Source: Aeromonas veronii
GTDB taxonomy: Bacteria; Pseudomonadota; Gammaproteobacteria; Enterobacterales; Aeromonadaceae
Length of the DNA: 64,000 bases
Direction of reading: 5' to 3'
NCBI GenBank assembly: GCA_041319085.1
Contig: CP101033.1
Coordinates: forward strand, 2,940,501-3,004,500
The notes under the pieces are model-generated. The model ran no database searches. It was not told the DNA's origin and saw only the letters and a list, made by a program, of their open reading frames with translations. A program made the translations under genes and the position numbers. How positions within the stretch are numbered: position 1 is the stretch's first letter; every line of letters starts with the position of its first letter. Shown here piece by piece: positions 8,505 through 16,953 of this stretch.

Positions 8505-8531
8505 AACCCGGCCCCATCCAGGGGCCGGGTT
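8505..8531 (-). terminator. Hairpin after ccmI
   Basis: AACCCGGCCCC and GGGGCCGGGTT form a perfect 11-bp stem around a 5-nt loop, 14 bp past the ccmI stop. The T-tract is weak, but the position fits the end of the ccm operon. Confidence 0.6.
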
Positions 8532-8544
8532 ATTCAAAGGCATA

Positions 8545-9813
8545 TTAGAGGGCGTGATCGATGCGGATGTCAATCGGCGCTGCAGGGATATCGGCCGTCT
8601 TGACCGGCACGGAGACCCCTTCAAAAGCCCCTTCCTTGTTCATCACATTACCACCGCGCGAAAGACGCGCCTTGAACTGCAGCTCCGGATAGGCCGCCAG
8701 CTTGCTGCCTTCCATCATGGCATCGCCATCTCCCAGCGAGAGGGTTACAGGCAGCATGGGGCCTGCGATCTGCTTCACGGCGATGGGCATGGGTGGCCCA
8801 TTTGGGATCACTGCAAAGACGAAGAGATGGGCATCCTCCGGCATCTGGATACCTGCCGCCAGCGTGATATGGAGGGGGAATTCCCCCTCCTTCACTGCCA
8901 CCGGTTGCCGCTGCCCGGCACTCTCCTTGGCGGTGTCCGGGGTCGTCACCTCGATGCCGCGCTGCTTGAGCTGCGCGCGGGCATACTCCATGGAGCGCTC
9001 GACCATCACGTAACGGGGGGTGCCTTTCTCCATCAGGGGTAACATCGCCTGCCAGCGAGCCAGAGCGGTCTGGAAATCCTCTTTCTGCAGCGCCATAAAG
9101 GCATAGACGGAGCGCGCCTCGATATTATCAGGCTCCTGCGCGATAGCCGCCTGCAACAGGGCATCCGCTTGCGCCTCTTTCCCCGTCATCATCAGCGCCT
9201 GCGCGTAGGGCACCGCCACCAGCGATTTCTGGGGGGCAAGCGTGTAGGCCCGCTCCAGCGCCTCGCTGGCCATCTCGGGATCGTTGCCATCCAGCGCCAA
9301 GCGTCCCAGCAGCAACCAGCCGCGGTAGTCATTCGGTTCATCCTTGAGGCGGGTACGCAGTGCCAGCGTGAAGTCCAGCAGATCCTGCTCGGTCACCTGG
9401 GCATCGCGTTCCACCAGAATGCGATTGCTCAACTCGCCAAGACGGCTGCTGGCATCTTGCCAGCGACTCACCTCTTGCCAGGAGCCCAACTTGTAGTAGA
9501 GCCCCAGACTCACCACCACCAGCACCAAGACACCCGGGATCCAGATCAGACTCTTGCCACTGCGGGCAGTCTGCTCCACATCGGGAATATCATCCAGCAA
9601 GCTGCGTTGCAGCTCGACCAGCGAGTCGGACTCCTCTGCCAAGACCCCCTGCTCGCGCTCTTCGCCAATTTCCAGCAACCGCTGGCGATAGAGCTGTTTG
9701 TTGAGCGCCGAGCGACTGATGCTCTGTTTGCCTTCACCACGCCACAGCGGCACGACGAGCGCCAGACTCACCAGCACCAGCAAGCCCGCAATCACTATCC
9801 AAAAAGCGGTCAT
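8545..9813 (-). CDS. ccmI: Cytochrome c biogenesis protein CcmI
   Basis: CcmI is the apocytochrome c chaperone of the system I heme lyase complex (CcmFHI). The 422-residue protein has an N-terminal membrane helix (IVIAGLLVLVSLALVVPLW), a cytoplasmic loop with a Leu/Glu-rich coiled segment, a second helix (LIWIPGVLVLVVVSLGLYY), then a periplasmic TPR region (about residues 140-280, e.g. NDYRGWLLLGRLALDGNDPEMA). A C-terminal beta domain follows. Its start overlaps the ccmH stop (ATGA). In E. coli this protein is fused to CcmH; here the two are separate genes, as in Pseudomonas and Vibrio. Confidence 0.95.
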   Translation of the reverse strand: MTAFWIVIAGLLVLVSLALVVPLWRGEGKQSISRSALNKQLYRQRLLEIGEEREQGVLAEESDSLVELQRSLLDDIPDVEQTARSGKSLIWIPGVLVLVVVSLGLYYKLGSWQEVSRWQDASSRLGELSNRILVERDAQVTEQDLLDFTLALRTRLKDEPNDYRGWLLLGRLALDGNDPEMASEALERAYTLAPQKSLVAVPYAQALMMTGKEAQADALLQAAIAQEPDNIEARSVYAFMALQKEDFQTALARWQAMLPLMEKGTPRYVMVERSMEYARAQLKQRGIEVTTPDTAKESAGQRQPVAVKEGEFPLHITLAAGIQMPEDAHLFVFAVIPNGPPMPIAVKQIAGPMLPVTLSLGDGDAMMEGSKLAAYPELQFKARLSRGGNVMNKEGAFEGVSVPVKTADIPAAPIDIRIDHAL

Positions 9814-10289
9814 TGTTTCTCTTCCTCTTTGAGCAGCTCGGCCAGTCGGCGCTGCTCCTCCTCGCTCAGGGCGTTATCCAGTTGTTTTTTCACCGCAGGG
9901 GGCCGGCGGCTGCGCATCACGACCACGGCGCCACCGATCAGGATCACCAGCAGCGGGCCGAGCCAGAGGATCAGGGTGGAGGCCATCAGGGGCGGGTTAT
10001 AGAGGATAAAGTTGCCGTAGCGGGCCACCATGTAATCCACGATCTCCTCTTTATCCTTACCCTCGCGCACCATCTGGTAGGTCTTGTCGCGCAAGTCCTT
10101 GGCCAGCCCCGCATTGGAGTCGGCGATATCCTGGTTCTGGCACTTAGGGCAGCGCAGCTCCTTGGTCAGTTCGCGAAAGACCTGCTCCTGATTGCCGTTG
10201 TCGAAGGTGTAGACATCGATAGCGGCCATGGCCGGCGCTTGCACTATCCATCCCAGCAACAGCAGCAGGGAAGCAATAAATACTCTCAT
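9810..10289 (-). CDS. ccmH: Cytochrome c maturation thioreductase CcmH
   Basis: CcmH reduces the apocytochrome CXXCH disulfide before heme attachment. The visible redox motif is LRCPKCQNQ, with the N-terminal signal peptide before it (FIASLLLLLGWIVQAPAMA) and a C-terminal membrane helix (LILWLGPLLVILIGGAVVVM). I chose the ATG at 10289, which gives 159 residues, because GAGGGGAG lies 5 nt upstream; a GTG at 10304 is possible but lacks such a site. It sits between ccmG (11-bp gap) and ccmI (4-bp overlap). It corresponds to the N-terminal half of E. coli CcmH. Confidence 0.95.
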   Translation of the reverse strand: MRVFIASLLLLLGWIVQAPAMAAIDVYTFDNGNQEQVFRELTKELRCPKCQNQDIADSNAGLAKDLRDKTYQMVREGKDKEEIVDYMVARYGNFILYNPPLMASTLILWLGPLLVILIGGAVVVMRSRRPPAVKKQLDNALSEEEQRRLAELLKEEEKQ

Positions 10290-10300
10290 CAGGGCTCCCC

Positions 10301-10831
10301 TCACTTCATGGCATCAAAGATGGGTTTGAGGGTCGACGCCCAGTTTTCGGGGTTGATATCCCCCACGTGGCGATACCGGATGATCCCCTTGCTGTCGATA
10401 AAGAAGGTCTCCGGCGCGCCATATACCCCGAGATCCAGCCCCAGCATGCCGTCCGGATCATAGAGATTGACCTGATAGGGGTTGCCCAGCTCCGCCAGCC
10501 ACTTGATCGCCTTGTCGCGCTCATCCTTGTAGTTCATGCCAATGATGGGAATGCCCTGCCCTGCCAGCTGTTTGAGGTAGGTGTGCTCGCCGTAGCAGGT
10601 CGGGCACCAGGTGGCCCAGACGTTGAGCAGCATGGGACGACCGGTCAGGATACTGCGATCGTGCTGCTTGTTCAGATCGTAAATGTCCTGCAGGGTGAAC
10701 ATCGGCACCTCTTTGCCCACCATCACGGACTCAAGCTTGGTGGGATCGGAGTAGAGCCCCTTGAACAGGAACACAGCCCCCAGCAAAAAGACGATAAAGG
10801 GGATTAAAAACAACCAGGTCTTTTTGTTCAT
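10301..10831 (-). CDS. ccmG: Thiol:disulfide interchange protein CcmG (DsbE)
   Basis: CcmG is a membrane-tethered periplasmic thioredoxin that passes electrons from the CcdA/DsbD route to CcmH or apocytochrome c. The 176-residue protein has an N-terminal anchor (WLFLIPFIVFLLGAVFLFKGLY) and the active site WATWCPTCYGEH (Cys76 and Cys79). The Glu-rich GVYGAPETFFID loop is conserved in CcmG. The start overlaps the ccmF stop as ATGA, so the genes are translationally coupled. Confidence 0.96.
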   Translation of the reverse strand: MNKKTWLFLIPFIVFLLGAVFLFKGLYSDPTKLESVMVGKEVPMFTLQDIYDLNKQHDRSILTGRPMLLNVWATWCPTCYGEHTYLKQLAGQGIPIIGMNYKDERDKAIKWLAELGNPYQVNLYDPDGMLGLDLGVYGAPETFFIDSKGIIRYRHVGDINPENWASTLKPIFDAMK

Positions 10832-12783
10832 GCCTTGGCCTCCTCTTCACGACGGCCGAAACGGTAACGCTTGTCGAGCATCGCCAGCACGCCACCGATG
10901 GCCATAAAGACGCCACCGAACCAGATCCAGCGCACGAACGGCTTGTAGTAGATCCGCACTGCCCAGGCCCCGTTGTCGAGCTGTTCCCCCAGCGCCGCAT
11001 AGAGATCACGGGTGATACCGGCATCGATGGCCGCTTCGGTCATCGGCATCCGGCTCACCTTGTACATCCGCTTCTCAGGCTTGAGCAGGGCGACCTGCTC
11101 GCCATTCCGGTTCACTTCCAGCACCCCCTTGAAGCCATCATAGTTGGGGCCGTTCTTCTCTTTGATCCCGGCAAAGACGAACTCGTAATCGGCAAAGTGC
11201 ACCCGATCACCCGCCTGCATTCGAAGGTCCTTCTCGATGCTGTAATTCTGGGTGCAGGCGATACCTATGATGCTGACTGCCAGCCCCACATGGCCAAGGA
11301 TCATGGCCCAGTGGCTGTTGCCAAGCTTGCGCACGCCGACCGCAAAGTTGTGTTTGTGGGTCGCTCGTGCCCAGGTCTCCTGCACGCTGGTAACGATGAT
11401 CCAGGCGCCCAGACCAATCCCTACCGCCGCCCACGGCTTGAAGGTTTCGGCAAAGGCTAGCGGCAACAGCACGGCAGCGGCCAGACTCAGCACCAGTGCC
11501 ACGACCACCTTGCCTCTGAGTTCCCCCAGCTCCTGACGACGCCAGCGAAACAGCGGGCCAATCCCCAGCAGCAGGGCAAACGGGATGATCAGCCAGCTGT
11601 AGATGTGGTTGAAGAAGGGAGTACCGATGGAGATGCTCCCCAGCCCCAGCTCCTTGTGCACCAGCGGCAGCAAGGTGCCGAGCAGCACGGTCAGCAGACC
11701 CGCCACCAGCATGATGTTGTTGCAGAGCAGCAGGGTCTCGCGACTCCACAGCTCGTGTTTGCCGTGGCTCTTCACCTGCGAGCCTTTGAAGGCAAACAGC
11801 AGCAAGGATGAACCGATCACCGCCAGCAGGAAGCCGAGAATAAACAGGCCGCGGGTCGGGTCGGAGGCGAACGCATGGACCGACACCAGCACGCCGGAGC
11901 GCACCAGGAAGGTACCGAGCAGGCTCAACGAGAAGGCAGAGAGGGCCAGCAGCACGGTCCACGCCTTGAAGGTGGCGCGCTTCTCGCTCACCGCCAGCGA
12001 GTGCAGCAGAGCGGTCCCCGCCAACCAGGGCATGAAGGAGGCATTTTCTACCGGATCCCAGAACCACCAGCCGCCCCAGCCGAGCTCGTAGTAGGCCCAC
12101 CAAGAGCCGAGCACGATGCCCAGGGTCAGGAATACCCAGGCCGCCATGGTCCAGGGGCGCGACCAGCGAGCCCAGGTCGCATCGAGACGGCCGGTCATCA
12201 GCGAGGCAATGGCAAAGGCAAACGCCACCGAGAAGCCCACATAGCCCATGTAGAGCATCGGCGGATGGAAGATGAGGCCCGGATCCTGCAGCAGGGGATT
12301 GAGGTCACGACCATCGACCGGAAAATAGGGCAAGGTACGGGTGAAGGGATCGGAGGTGAACAGCACGAAGGCGGTAAAGCCGACCGAGATCAGCCCCAGC
12401 ACGCCAAGTACCCGCGCAACGGCATCAAGCGGCAGACGGCGACTGAACATGGCCACCGCCGCAGTCCAGCCCCCTAAGGTCAGAACCCACAGCAGCAGGG
12501 AACCTTCATGGGCCCCCCATACCGCCGAGATGCGATAGGCGAGCGGCAGCAGGCTGTTGGAGTTAGTGGCCACATACTGCACGGTGAAGTCGTTATCGAT
12601 AAAAGCCCAGGTCAGGCAGAGAAACGACAACAGCAGTAGCAAGAACTGGGCATAGGCGAGCGGACGGGCCGCCGACATCATGCCAAGACGCCCCCAGCTG
12701 GCGCCAAGCAGCGGGTAGCTGCCCAGCAGCAGAGCGGTGGCAAAGGCCAGGATCAGCGCAAACTGACCTAATTCCGGGATCAT
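10828..12783 (-). CDS. ccmF: Heme lyase subunit CcmF
   Basis: CcmF accepts heme from holo-CcmE and attaches it to apocytochrome c in the inner membrane. The 651-residue protein has many membrane helices and the periplasmic WWD tryptophan-rich motif (around GWGGWWFWDPVENASFMPW). Conserved heme-ligand His candidates are also present (LHSLAVSEKRATFKAWT; WGAHEGSLLLW). The ATG at 12783 follows an AAGGA site. It is separated from ccmE by 82 bp, which holds no obvious gene or terminator. Confidence 0.97.
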   Translation of the reverse strand: MIPELGQFALILAFATALLLGSYPLLGASWGRLGMMSAARPLAYAQFLLLLLSFLCLTWAFIDNDFTVQYVATNSNSLLPLAYRISAVWGAHEGSLLLWVLTLGGWTAAVAMFSRRLPLDAVARVLGVLGLISVGFTAFVLFTSDPFTRTLPYFPVDGRDLNPLLQDPGLIFHPPMLYMGYVGFSVAFAFAIASLMTGRLDATWARWSRPWTMAAWVFLTLGIVLGSWWAYYELGWGGWWFWDPVENASFMPWLAGTALLHSLAVSEKRATFKAWTVLLALSAFSLSLLGTFLVRSGVLVSVHAFASDPTRGLFILGFLLAVIGSSLLLFAFKGSQVKSHGKHELWSRETLLLCNNIMLVAGLLTVLLGTLLPLVHKELGLGSISIGTPFFNHIYSWLIIPFALLLGIGPLFRWRRQELGELRGKVVVALVLSLAAAVLLPLAFAETFKPWAAVGIGLGAWIIVTSVQETWARATHKHNFAVGVRKLGNSHWAMILGHVGLAVSIIGIACTQNYSIEKDLRMQAGDRVHFADYEFVFAGIKEKNGPNYDGFKGVLEVNRNGEQVALLKPEKRMYKVSRMPMTEAAIDAGITRDLYAALGEQLDNGAWAVRIYYKPFVRWIWFGGVFMAIGGVLAMLDKRYRFGRREEEAKA

Positions 12784-12865
12784 GAAGGCATTCCTTTCAA
12801 TTGAACGGTGACAACAGCCGCATCACGCACGGCAGGCAAAGCGAAAAAGGCAACCACCACAGGGA

Positions 12866-13357
12866 TCACTGCTTGGCTCCCTTCAACTGCGCCTCGGAGT
12901 ACTCCGGCTTGAAGTGCATGCCGTTGGTGGCATCGGCCACTTCCGGCGGCATGTAGTTCTCATCGTGCTTGGCCAGCACCTCGAACGCCTCTACGGTCGT
13001 GGCATCCTTGAGGGTGCCCTGGGCAACAATCCCCTGCCCTTCACGGAACAAGTCCGGCAGGATGCCGTCAAACTCGACCGTCACCAGATGACCGCCGTTA
13101 TCCACCAGCTTGAAGGCCACCTTGAGGCTCTGGGGATCCCGCTGTACCGACCCCGGCAAGACCAATCCACCGATGCGCAGGCGCTGCCCCTCTTCCGGCT
13201 TGATCTTGTCCGGCCCCTTCCCCTCCACCAACTCGCTCGGGGTGTAGAAGAGGTCGATATTCTGACTGAGGGCGTAGAGCACCAGTCCGCTGACGGTCGC
13301 CAGACCCAGGGTGATGGCCAGAATGATGGTGAGGCGTTTTTTGCGTCTCGGATTCAT
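12866..13357 (-). CDS. ccmE: Periplasmic heme chaperone CcmE
   Basis: CcmE binds heme covalently and carries it to CcmF. The 163-residue protein has an N-terminal anchor ([27 protein letters not shown]), an OB-fold beta domain ([35 protein letters not shown]) and the heme-binding [13 protein letters not shown] motif with His131 and Tyr135. The start overlaps the ccmD stop by 4 bp. Confidence 0.97.
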   Translation of the reverse strand: MNPRRKKRLTIILAITLGLATVSGLVLYALSQNIDLFYTPSELVEGKGPDKIKPEEGQRLRIGGLVLPGSVQRDPQSLKVAFKLVDNGGHLVTVEFDGILPDLFREGQGIVAQGTLKDATTVEAFEVLAKHDENYMPPEVADATNGMHFKPEYSEAQLKGAKQ

Positions 13358-13560
13358 AGGGTGTTCTCCATCTGCCGGGCCGCCTTGCGACGGGCCTCAC
13401 GCGCCTGTTTGCTGCGCAACTCGCCGAGCAGGCTGCGGGTTTTCATGCGGGTAGAAATGATGATGCCGACCAGACACACCAGCGTCAGGCCAAAAGAGAG
13501 CCAGACATAGAAGGCGTAACCGCCCATCGCCATAAAATCACTGAAAGAGGCAAAGTGCAT
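13354..13560 (-). CDS. ccmD: Heme exporter accessory protein CcmD
   Basis: CcmD is a small one-helix protein that helps release holo-CcmE from the CcmABC complex. I set the start at the ATG at 13560, 2 bp after the ccmC stop, which gives 68 residues: a membrane helix ([20 protein letters not shown]) followed by a strongly basic cytoplasmic tail rich in Arg and Lys. An upstream in-frame extension would overlap ccmC and is not supported. Length and topology match the family. Confidence 0.92.
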   Translation of the reverse strand: MHFASFSDFMAMGGYAFYVWLSFGLTLVCLVGIIISTRMKTRSLLGELRSKQAREARRKAARQMENTL

Positions 13561-13562
13561 GC

Positions 13563-14303
13563 TTACTTCTCCTGCTCTGCAATCTCTTTGACCCAGGGAC
13601 GATGCCACTCCCGCATCAGGAGTTCATTGCGAAAACGCATCAGGGTCAGGGCACCGAGAAACGCGGCAAACGCCAGGATCATGATCAGCAGCGGCCAGAG
13701 CATCTCGGGCGAAATGGACGGTTTGTCAAATTTGGTGATGGTGGCTCCCTGATGCAGGGTGTTCCACCACTCCACCGAGTAGTGAATGATGGGCAGGTTG
13801 ATCACCCCCACCAGCGCCAGAATACCGGCGGCACGGCCAGCGACCACCTTGTCACTGAAGGCGTTGTAGAGGGCAATCACGCCGAGGTAGAGAAACAGCA
13901 GGATCAGCTCAGAGGTGAGCCGTGCATCCCACACCCACCAGGTTCCCCACATCGGCTTGCCCCAGGCGGCACCGGTAAAGAGGGCGATAAAGGTAAAGAC
14001 GGCGCCGACCGGCGCAATGGCTGCAACCGTCATGTCCGCCATCCGCAGTTGCCACACCAGGCCGATAAAGGCAGCCACCGCCATAGTGGAGTAGGCACCC
14101 ATGGAGAGAATGGCGGAAGGCACATGGATATAGATGATCCGGAACGAATCTCCCTGCTGGTAATCCGCTGGCGCAAACGCAAGGCCCCAGACAGTACCGA
14201 TCACAAACGAGAGCAGACTAATCACCGCAAACCAGGGCAACAGCGTGCCTGCCAGCTGATAGGCCCGCTCCGGTTTGGCATAAGGGTGCAACCATTTCCA
14301 CAT
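13563..14303 (-). CDS. ccmC: Heme handling protein CcmC
   Basis: CcmC loads heme onto CcmE. The 246-residue protein has six predicted membrane helices and the periplasmic Trp-rich motif WGTWWVWDARLTSEL, with flanking His residues (YIHVPSAILSMG and IIHYSVEWWNTLHQG) that coordinate heme in the family. No strong ribosome site precedes the ATG. A 170-bp gap with a hairpin separates it from ccmB, so it may have its own promoter. Confidence 0.96.
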   Translation of the reverse strand: MWKWLHPYAKPERAYQLAGTLLPWFAVISLLSFVIGTVWGLAFAPADYQQGDSFRIIYIHVPSAILSMGAYSTMAVAAFIGLVWQLRMADMTVAAIAPVGAVFTFIALFTGAAWGKPMWGTWWVWDARLTSELILLFLYLGVIALYNAFSDKVVAGRAAGILALVGVINLPIIHYSVEWWNTLHQGATITKFDKPSISPEMLWPLLIMILAFAAFLGALTLMRFRNELLMREWHRPWVKEIAEQEK

Positions 14304-14429
14304 AGCTCACAAAACCTTTTTGTTATTAATCGTTTGGCGAGGCCTACCATACCGACCACGGGGCAGCATCAAATACCCCGAAAGCAATAAGCGGCGCTCT
14401 CCTTGATCCATCGCAACATTATTTTTTGT

Positions 14430-14450
14430 AAAAAGACTCCGTTCGGAGCC
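14430..14450 (-). terminator. Possible terminator or attenuator between ccmB and ccmC
   Basis: On the minus strand, GCTCCG, AA and CGGAGT are followed by C and five T, within 45 bp of the ccmB stop. The stem is short. It may partly end the ccmAB transcript before ccmC. Confidence 0.45.
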
Positions 14451-14473
14451 AAATCCAGTTCAGCACACTGCCA

Positions 14474-15142
14474 TCAGTTGAGGCTGACCCGCAATGCCGC
14501 CGACACAGCCAGCGGCGTCAGCGTCAAAGCGCCCACCAGCATGGCGGCCAGAATGGCAAGCTGCCCGCCATAGGGCAAGCTCATCCCCGCGGCATCAATG
14601 GCTGAGGTGGCAAAAATCAGTACCGGAATATAGAGCGGCAGGATCAGCAGACTGAGCAGCACCCCGCCTTTGCGCAGCCCCACCGTCAACGCGACCCCGA
14701 CCGCGCCGAGCAGGCTCAATACCGGAGTGCCTAGTGCCAGCGTCGCGACGACGGCCAGATAGGTGTTCATATCCAGCGACAGCAAAATCGCCAGCAAGGG
14801 AGAGATCAGCAGCAGCGGCAAGCCGGTCAGCAGCCAGTGAGCGACCACTTTCGCCAGCGCCAGCAAGCCCAGCGGGTGCGGCATCAGCATCATCTGCTCC
14901 AGCGCACCATCGGCAAAGTCGTCGCGAAACAGTCGCTCCAGCGACAGCATGGCCGCCAATAGCGCCGCCACCCAGATAATCCCCGGGGCAATACGGGCCA
15001 GCAGCTTGGGCTCCGGGCCAATCCCTAGCGGAAACAGGGTGATGACGATGAGGAAAAACCAGAGCGGATTGAGAATATCGGAACGCTGGCGCAGGGCCAT
15101 CAGCAGTTCACGGTGAATAAGGTGCATAACTGCGCGCAACAT
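14474..15142 (-). CDS. ccmB: Heme exporter membrane subunit CcmB
   Basis: CcmB is the permease of the CcmAB ABC transporter that drives release of holo-CcmE. The 222-residue protein has six membrane helices and begins with the cytoplasmic segment LIHRELLMALRQRSDILNPLWFF typical of the family (seen here from residue 8). The conserved ERLFRDDFADGALEQMMLMP stretch, which contacts CcmA, is present. The ATG at 15142 has a GGAG site 7 nt upstream and follows the ccmA stop by 4 bp. Confidence 0.95.
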   Translation of the reverse strand: MLRAVMHLIHRELLMALRQRSDILNPLWFFLIVITLFPLGIGPEPKLLARIAPGIIWVAALLAAMLSLERLFRDDFADGALEQMMLMPHPLGLLALAKVVAHWLLTGLPLLLISPLLAILLSLDMNTYLAVVATLALGTPVLSLLGAVGVALTVGLRKGGVLLSLLILPLYIPVLIFATSAIDAAGMSLPYGGQLAILAAMLVGALTLTPLAVSAALRVSLN

Positions 15143-15146
15143 GGCG

Positions 15147-15791
15147 TTACTCCTGCAATGTCGAGGCGAAGGGGGTCAACGAGATACTCTTCAGCCGTCC
15201 CTGCATCAGAGTCAGATCCTGATGGGTGGTGAGGATCACCATGCCGCCCCGTTCGGCGTGGGCCAAAAAGAGCTGCTCGAGTACCTTGACCCCCTGCTTG
15301 TCGATGGCGGTAAAGGGTTCATCGAGGATCCAGAGCGCCGGTTTCTGTGACAGCCAGAGTCTGGCCAGGGCCACGCGGCGTTGCTGACCGGCAGAGAGTT
15401 GCCCGGTCGGGTTCTCTTCAAACCCGGCCAGCCCTACCCGGGCCAATATCTGCCACAAGTCAGTCTCTGTTTGCTGCGGGTGATGCAACTGCTGGTAGAA
15501 CTTCAGGTTTTCAAAAGGGGTCAGCGCCGCTTTGACGCCGGGCTGATGACCGAGATAGAGCAGCTTGGCATGATACTCATCACGACAGTGACGAATATTC
15601 TCCCCATTCCAGCACACCTCACCGGCAAATGGTTGCGACAGCCCGGTCAACAACCGCAACAGGCTGGTCTTGCCGACACCGTTGGGCCCTTCGATTTGCA
15701 CCAGATCGCCGGGCGCCACAGAGAAAGAGAGGTGTTCAAACAGAGTGCGATCTTCGCGCACGCAGCTCAGATTGTTAACTTGAAGCAGCAT
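15147..15791 (-). CDS. ccmA: Heme exporter ATP-binding subunit CcmA
   Basis: CcmA is the ATPase of the CcmAB complex. The 214-residue protein contains Walker A ([14 protein letters not shown]), the ABC signature ([17 protein letters not shown]), Walker B ([12 protein letters not shown]) and the switch His (LTTHQDL). It is the first gene of the ccm cluster. A promoter-like TTGAAA lies upstream near 15850, with a weak -10 region before the start. Confidence 0.96.
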   Translation of the reverse strand: MLLQVNNLSCVREDRTLFEHLSFSVAPGDLVQIEGPNGVGKTSLLRLLTGLSQPFAGEVCWNGENIRHCRDEYHAKLLYLGHQPGVKAALTPFENLKFYQQLHHPQQTETDLWQILARVGLAGFEENPTGQLSAGQQRRVALARLWLSQKPALWILDEPFTAIDKQGVKVLEQLFLAHAERGGMVILTTHQDLTLMQGRLKSISLTPFASTLQE

Positions 15792-15959
15792 GGGGATTTT
15801 TTCAGAGAAAATGAAGCGGTCTGCATCTTAACACAGTATTGGAATAGGTCTTTTCAAAGATGCAACAATTGAACTGACTGGCGACCGGGATCACAAAGAA
15901 AATACGGCAGAAACAACCCGCTCAACGCAGCTGGCGGGAAAGCGACTGCGCGCCATAAA

Positions 15960-15987
15960 ATTCAGGAAGGCAGTTGCCTTCCTGAAT
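15960..15987 (-). terminator. Terminator of the flagellar/chemotaxis block
   Basis: A perfect 13-bp inverted repeat (ATTCAGGAAGGCA and TGCCTTCCTGAAT, 2-nt loop) lies 2 bp beyond the DUF2802 gene stop. On the minus strand it is followed by TTTTATGG. Confidence 0.8.
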
Positions 15988-15989
15988 CA

Positions 15990-16379
15990 TCAAGAGCGAC
16001 CTTTTCGCAACGATATCAAGAGCTCGGCCTCTGCCTTTGGCAACTCGCACTCACTCATGACTTCATCAAGATCGGCGCCCAGTTCGACCATCTTGGCCGC
16101 TCGGCTGTAGAGCCTGCGCTCGGGATCCTGCAGGGTCAGCTCTTGCTGGCGATCATTGACCTGCTGCATTGCCCCTTCCACCGATTGCAGACGCTGCCCC
16201 ATGCCAATAGCACCGGTATGGAGCTCCATCATTTGCTTACGCAAGCTTTCCAGCTGACCTTGCAGCGTTGTCACACTGGCCTCGGACTCCTGTTTGCTGC
16301 GCTTGCTCTTGAACCAGCTATAAGAGGCAAACGCCAAGGCAATCAGGGACACCCCCAAGGCAACCATCTCGATTATCAA
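15990..16379 (-). CDS. DUF2802 protein of the chemotaxis operon
   Basis: The 129-residue product starts with a membrane helix (MVALGVSLIALAFASYSWF), then has a coiled-coil (about residues 30-85, LQGQLESLRKQMMELHTG), and ends with a compact helical part (RAAKMVELGADLDEVMSECELPKAEAELLISL) that resembles a small DNA- or protein-binding helix pair and defines DUF2802. The start is probably the TTG at 16379, which has an AGGTG site 5 nt upstream. The gene follows cheW in Vibrio, Shewanella and Pseudomonas as well, so a role in motility is likely, but its function is unknown to me. Confidence 0.88.
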   Translation of the reverse strand: MIIEMVALGVSLIALAFASYSWFKSKRSKQESEASVTTLQGQLESLRKQMMELHTGAIGMGQRLQSVEGAMQQVNDRQQELTLQDPERRLYSRAAKMVELGADLDEVMSECELPKAEAELLISLRKGRS

Positions 16380-16395
16380 AACATCACCTTACTTA

Positions 16396-16884
16396 TCAGA
16401 GGGAACCAATATCTTCCCACTCTTCATCGGAGAGCAGCTTGTTCAAGTCAACCAGGATCAGCAGTTGGCCATCGCGGTTGCTCACCCCCTGAATAAACTT
16501 GGCGCTCTCTTCCGTGCCGACTGCAGGAGCCGCATCGATTTCGGAAGAGCGCAGATAAACCACTTCTGCCACGCTGTCGACCATGATGCCGATCACCTGC
16601 TTCTCGGCCTCGATGATCACGATCCGGGAGTTTTCACTCACATCACCGGAAGGCAGACCGAAGCGGGAACGGGTATCGATGACAGTCACCACATTGCCAC
16701 GCAGGTTGATGATCCCCAGTACGTACTCCGGCGCACCCGGCACCGGCGCAATTTCGGTGTAGCGCAACACCTCCTGAACCTGCATCACATTGATGCCATA
16801 GGTTTCGTTTTCCAGTTGGAAGGTTACCCATTGCAGCACTTCATCTTCGGCCAGATTCTGTGCAATATTGCGCTTTTCTGTCAT
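16396..16884 (-). CDS. cheW: Chemotaxis coupling protein CheW
   Basis: CheW links chemoreceptors to the kinase CheA in the polar array. The 162-residue protein consists of a single CheW domain: WVTFQLENETYGINVMQVQEV, then the receptor-binding NLRGNVVTVIDTRSRFG motif and GIMVDSVAEVV. It is cytoplasmic. It follows parP after a 69-bp gap and precedes the DUF2802 gene, the same order as in Vibrio and Pseudomonas. Confidence 0.96.
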   Translation of the reverse strand: MTEKRNIAQNLAEDEVLQWVTFQLENETYGINVMQVQEVLRYTEIAPVPGAPEYVLGIINLRGNVVTVIDTRSRFGLPSGDVSENSRIVIIEAEKQVIGIMVDSVAEVVYLRSSEIDAAPAVGTEESAKFIQGVSNRDGQLLILVDLNKLLSDEEWEDIGSL

Positions 16885-16953
16885 GTTTTTATTCCTTTTA
16901 TGAAAACGTCTACTGCTAAAACTAGCAATAAAACAGCTCGATTGCAGAAGCTA

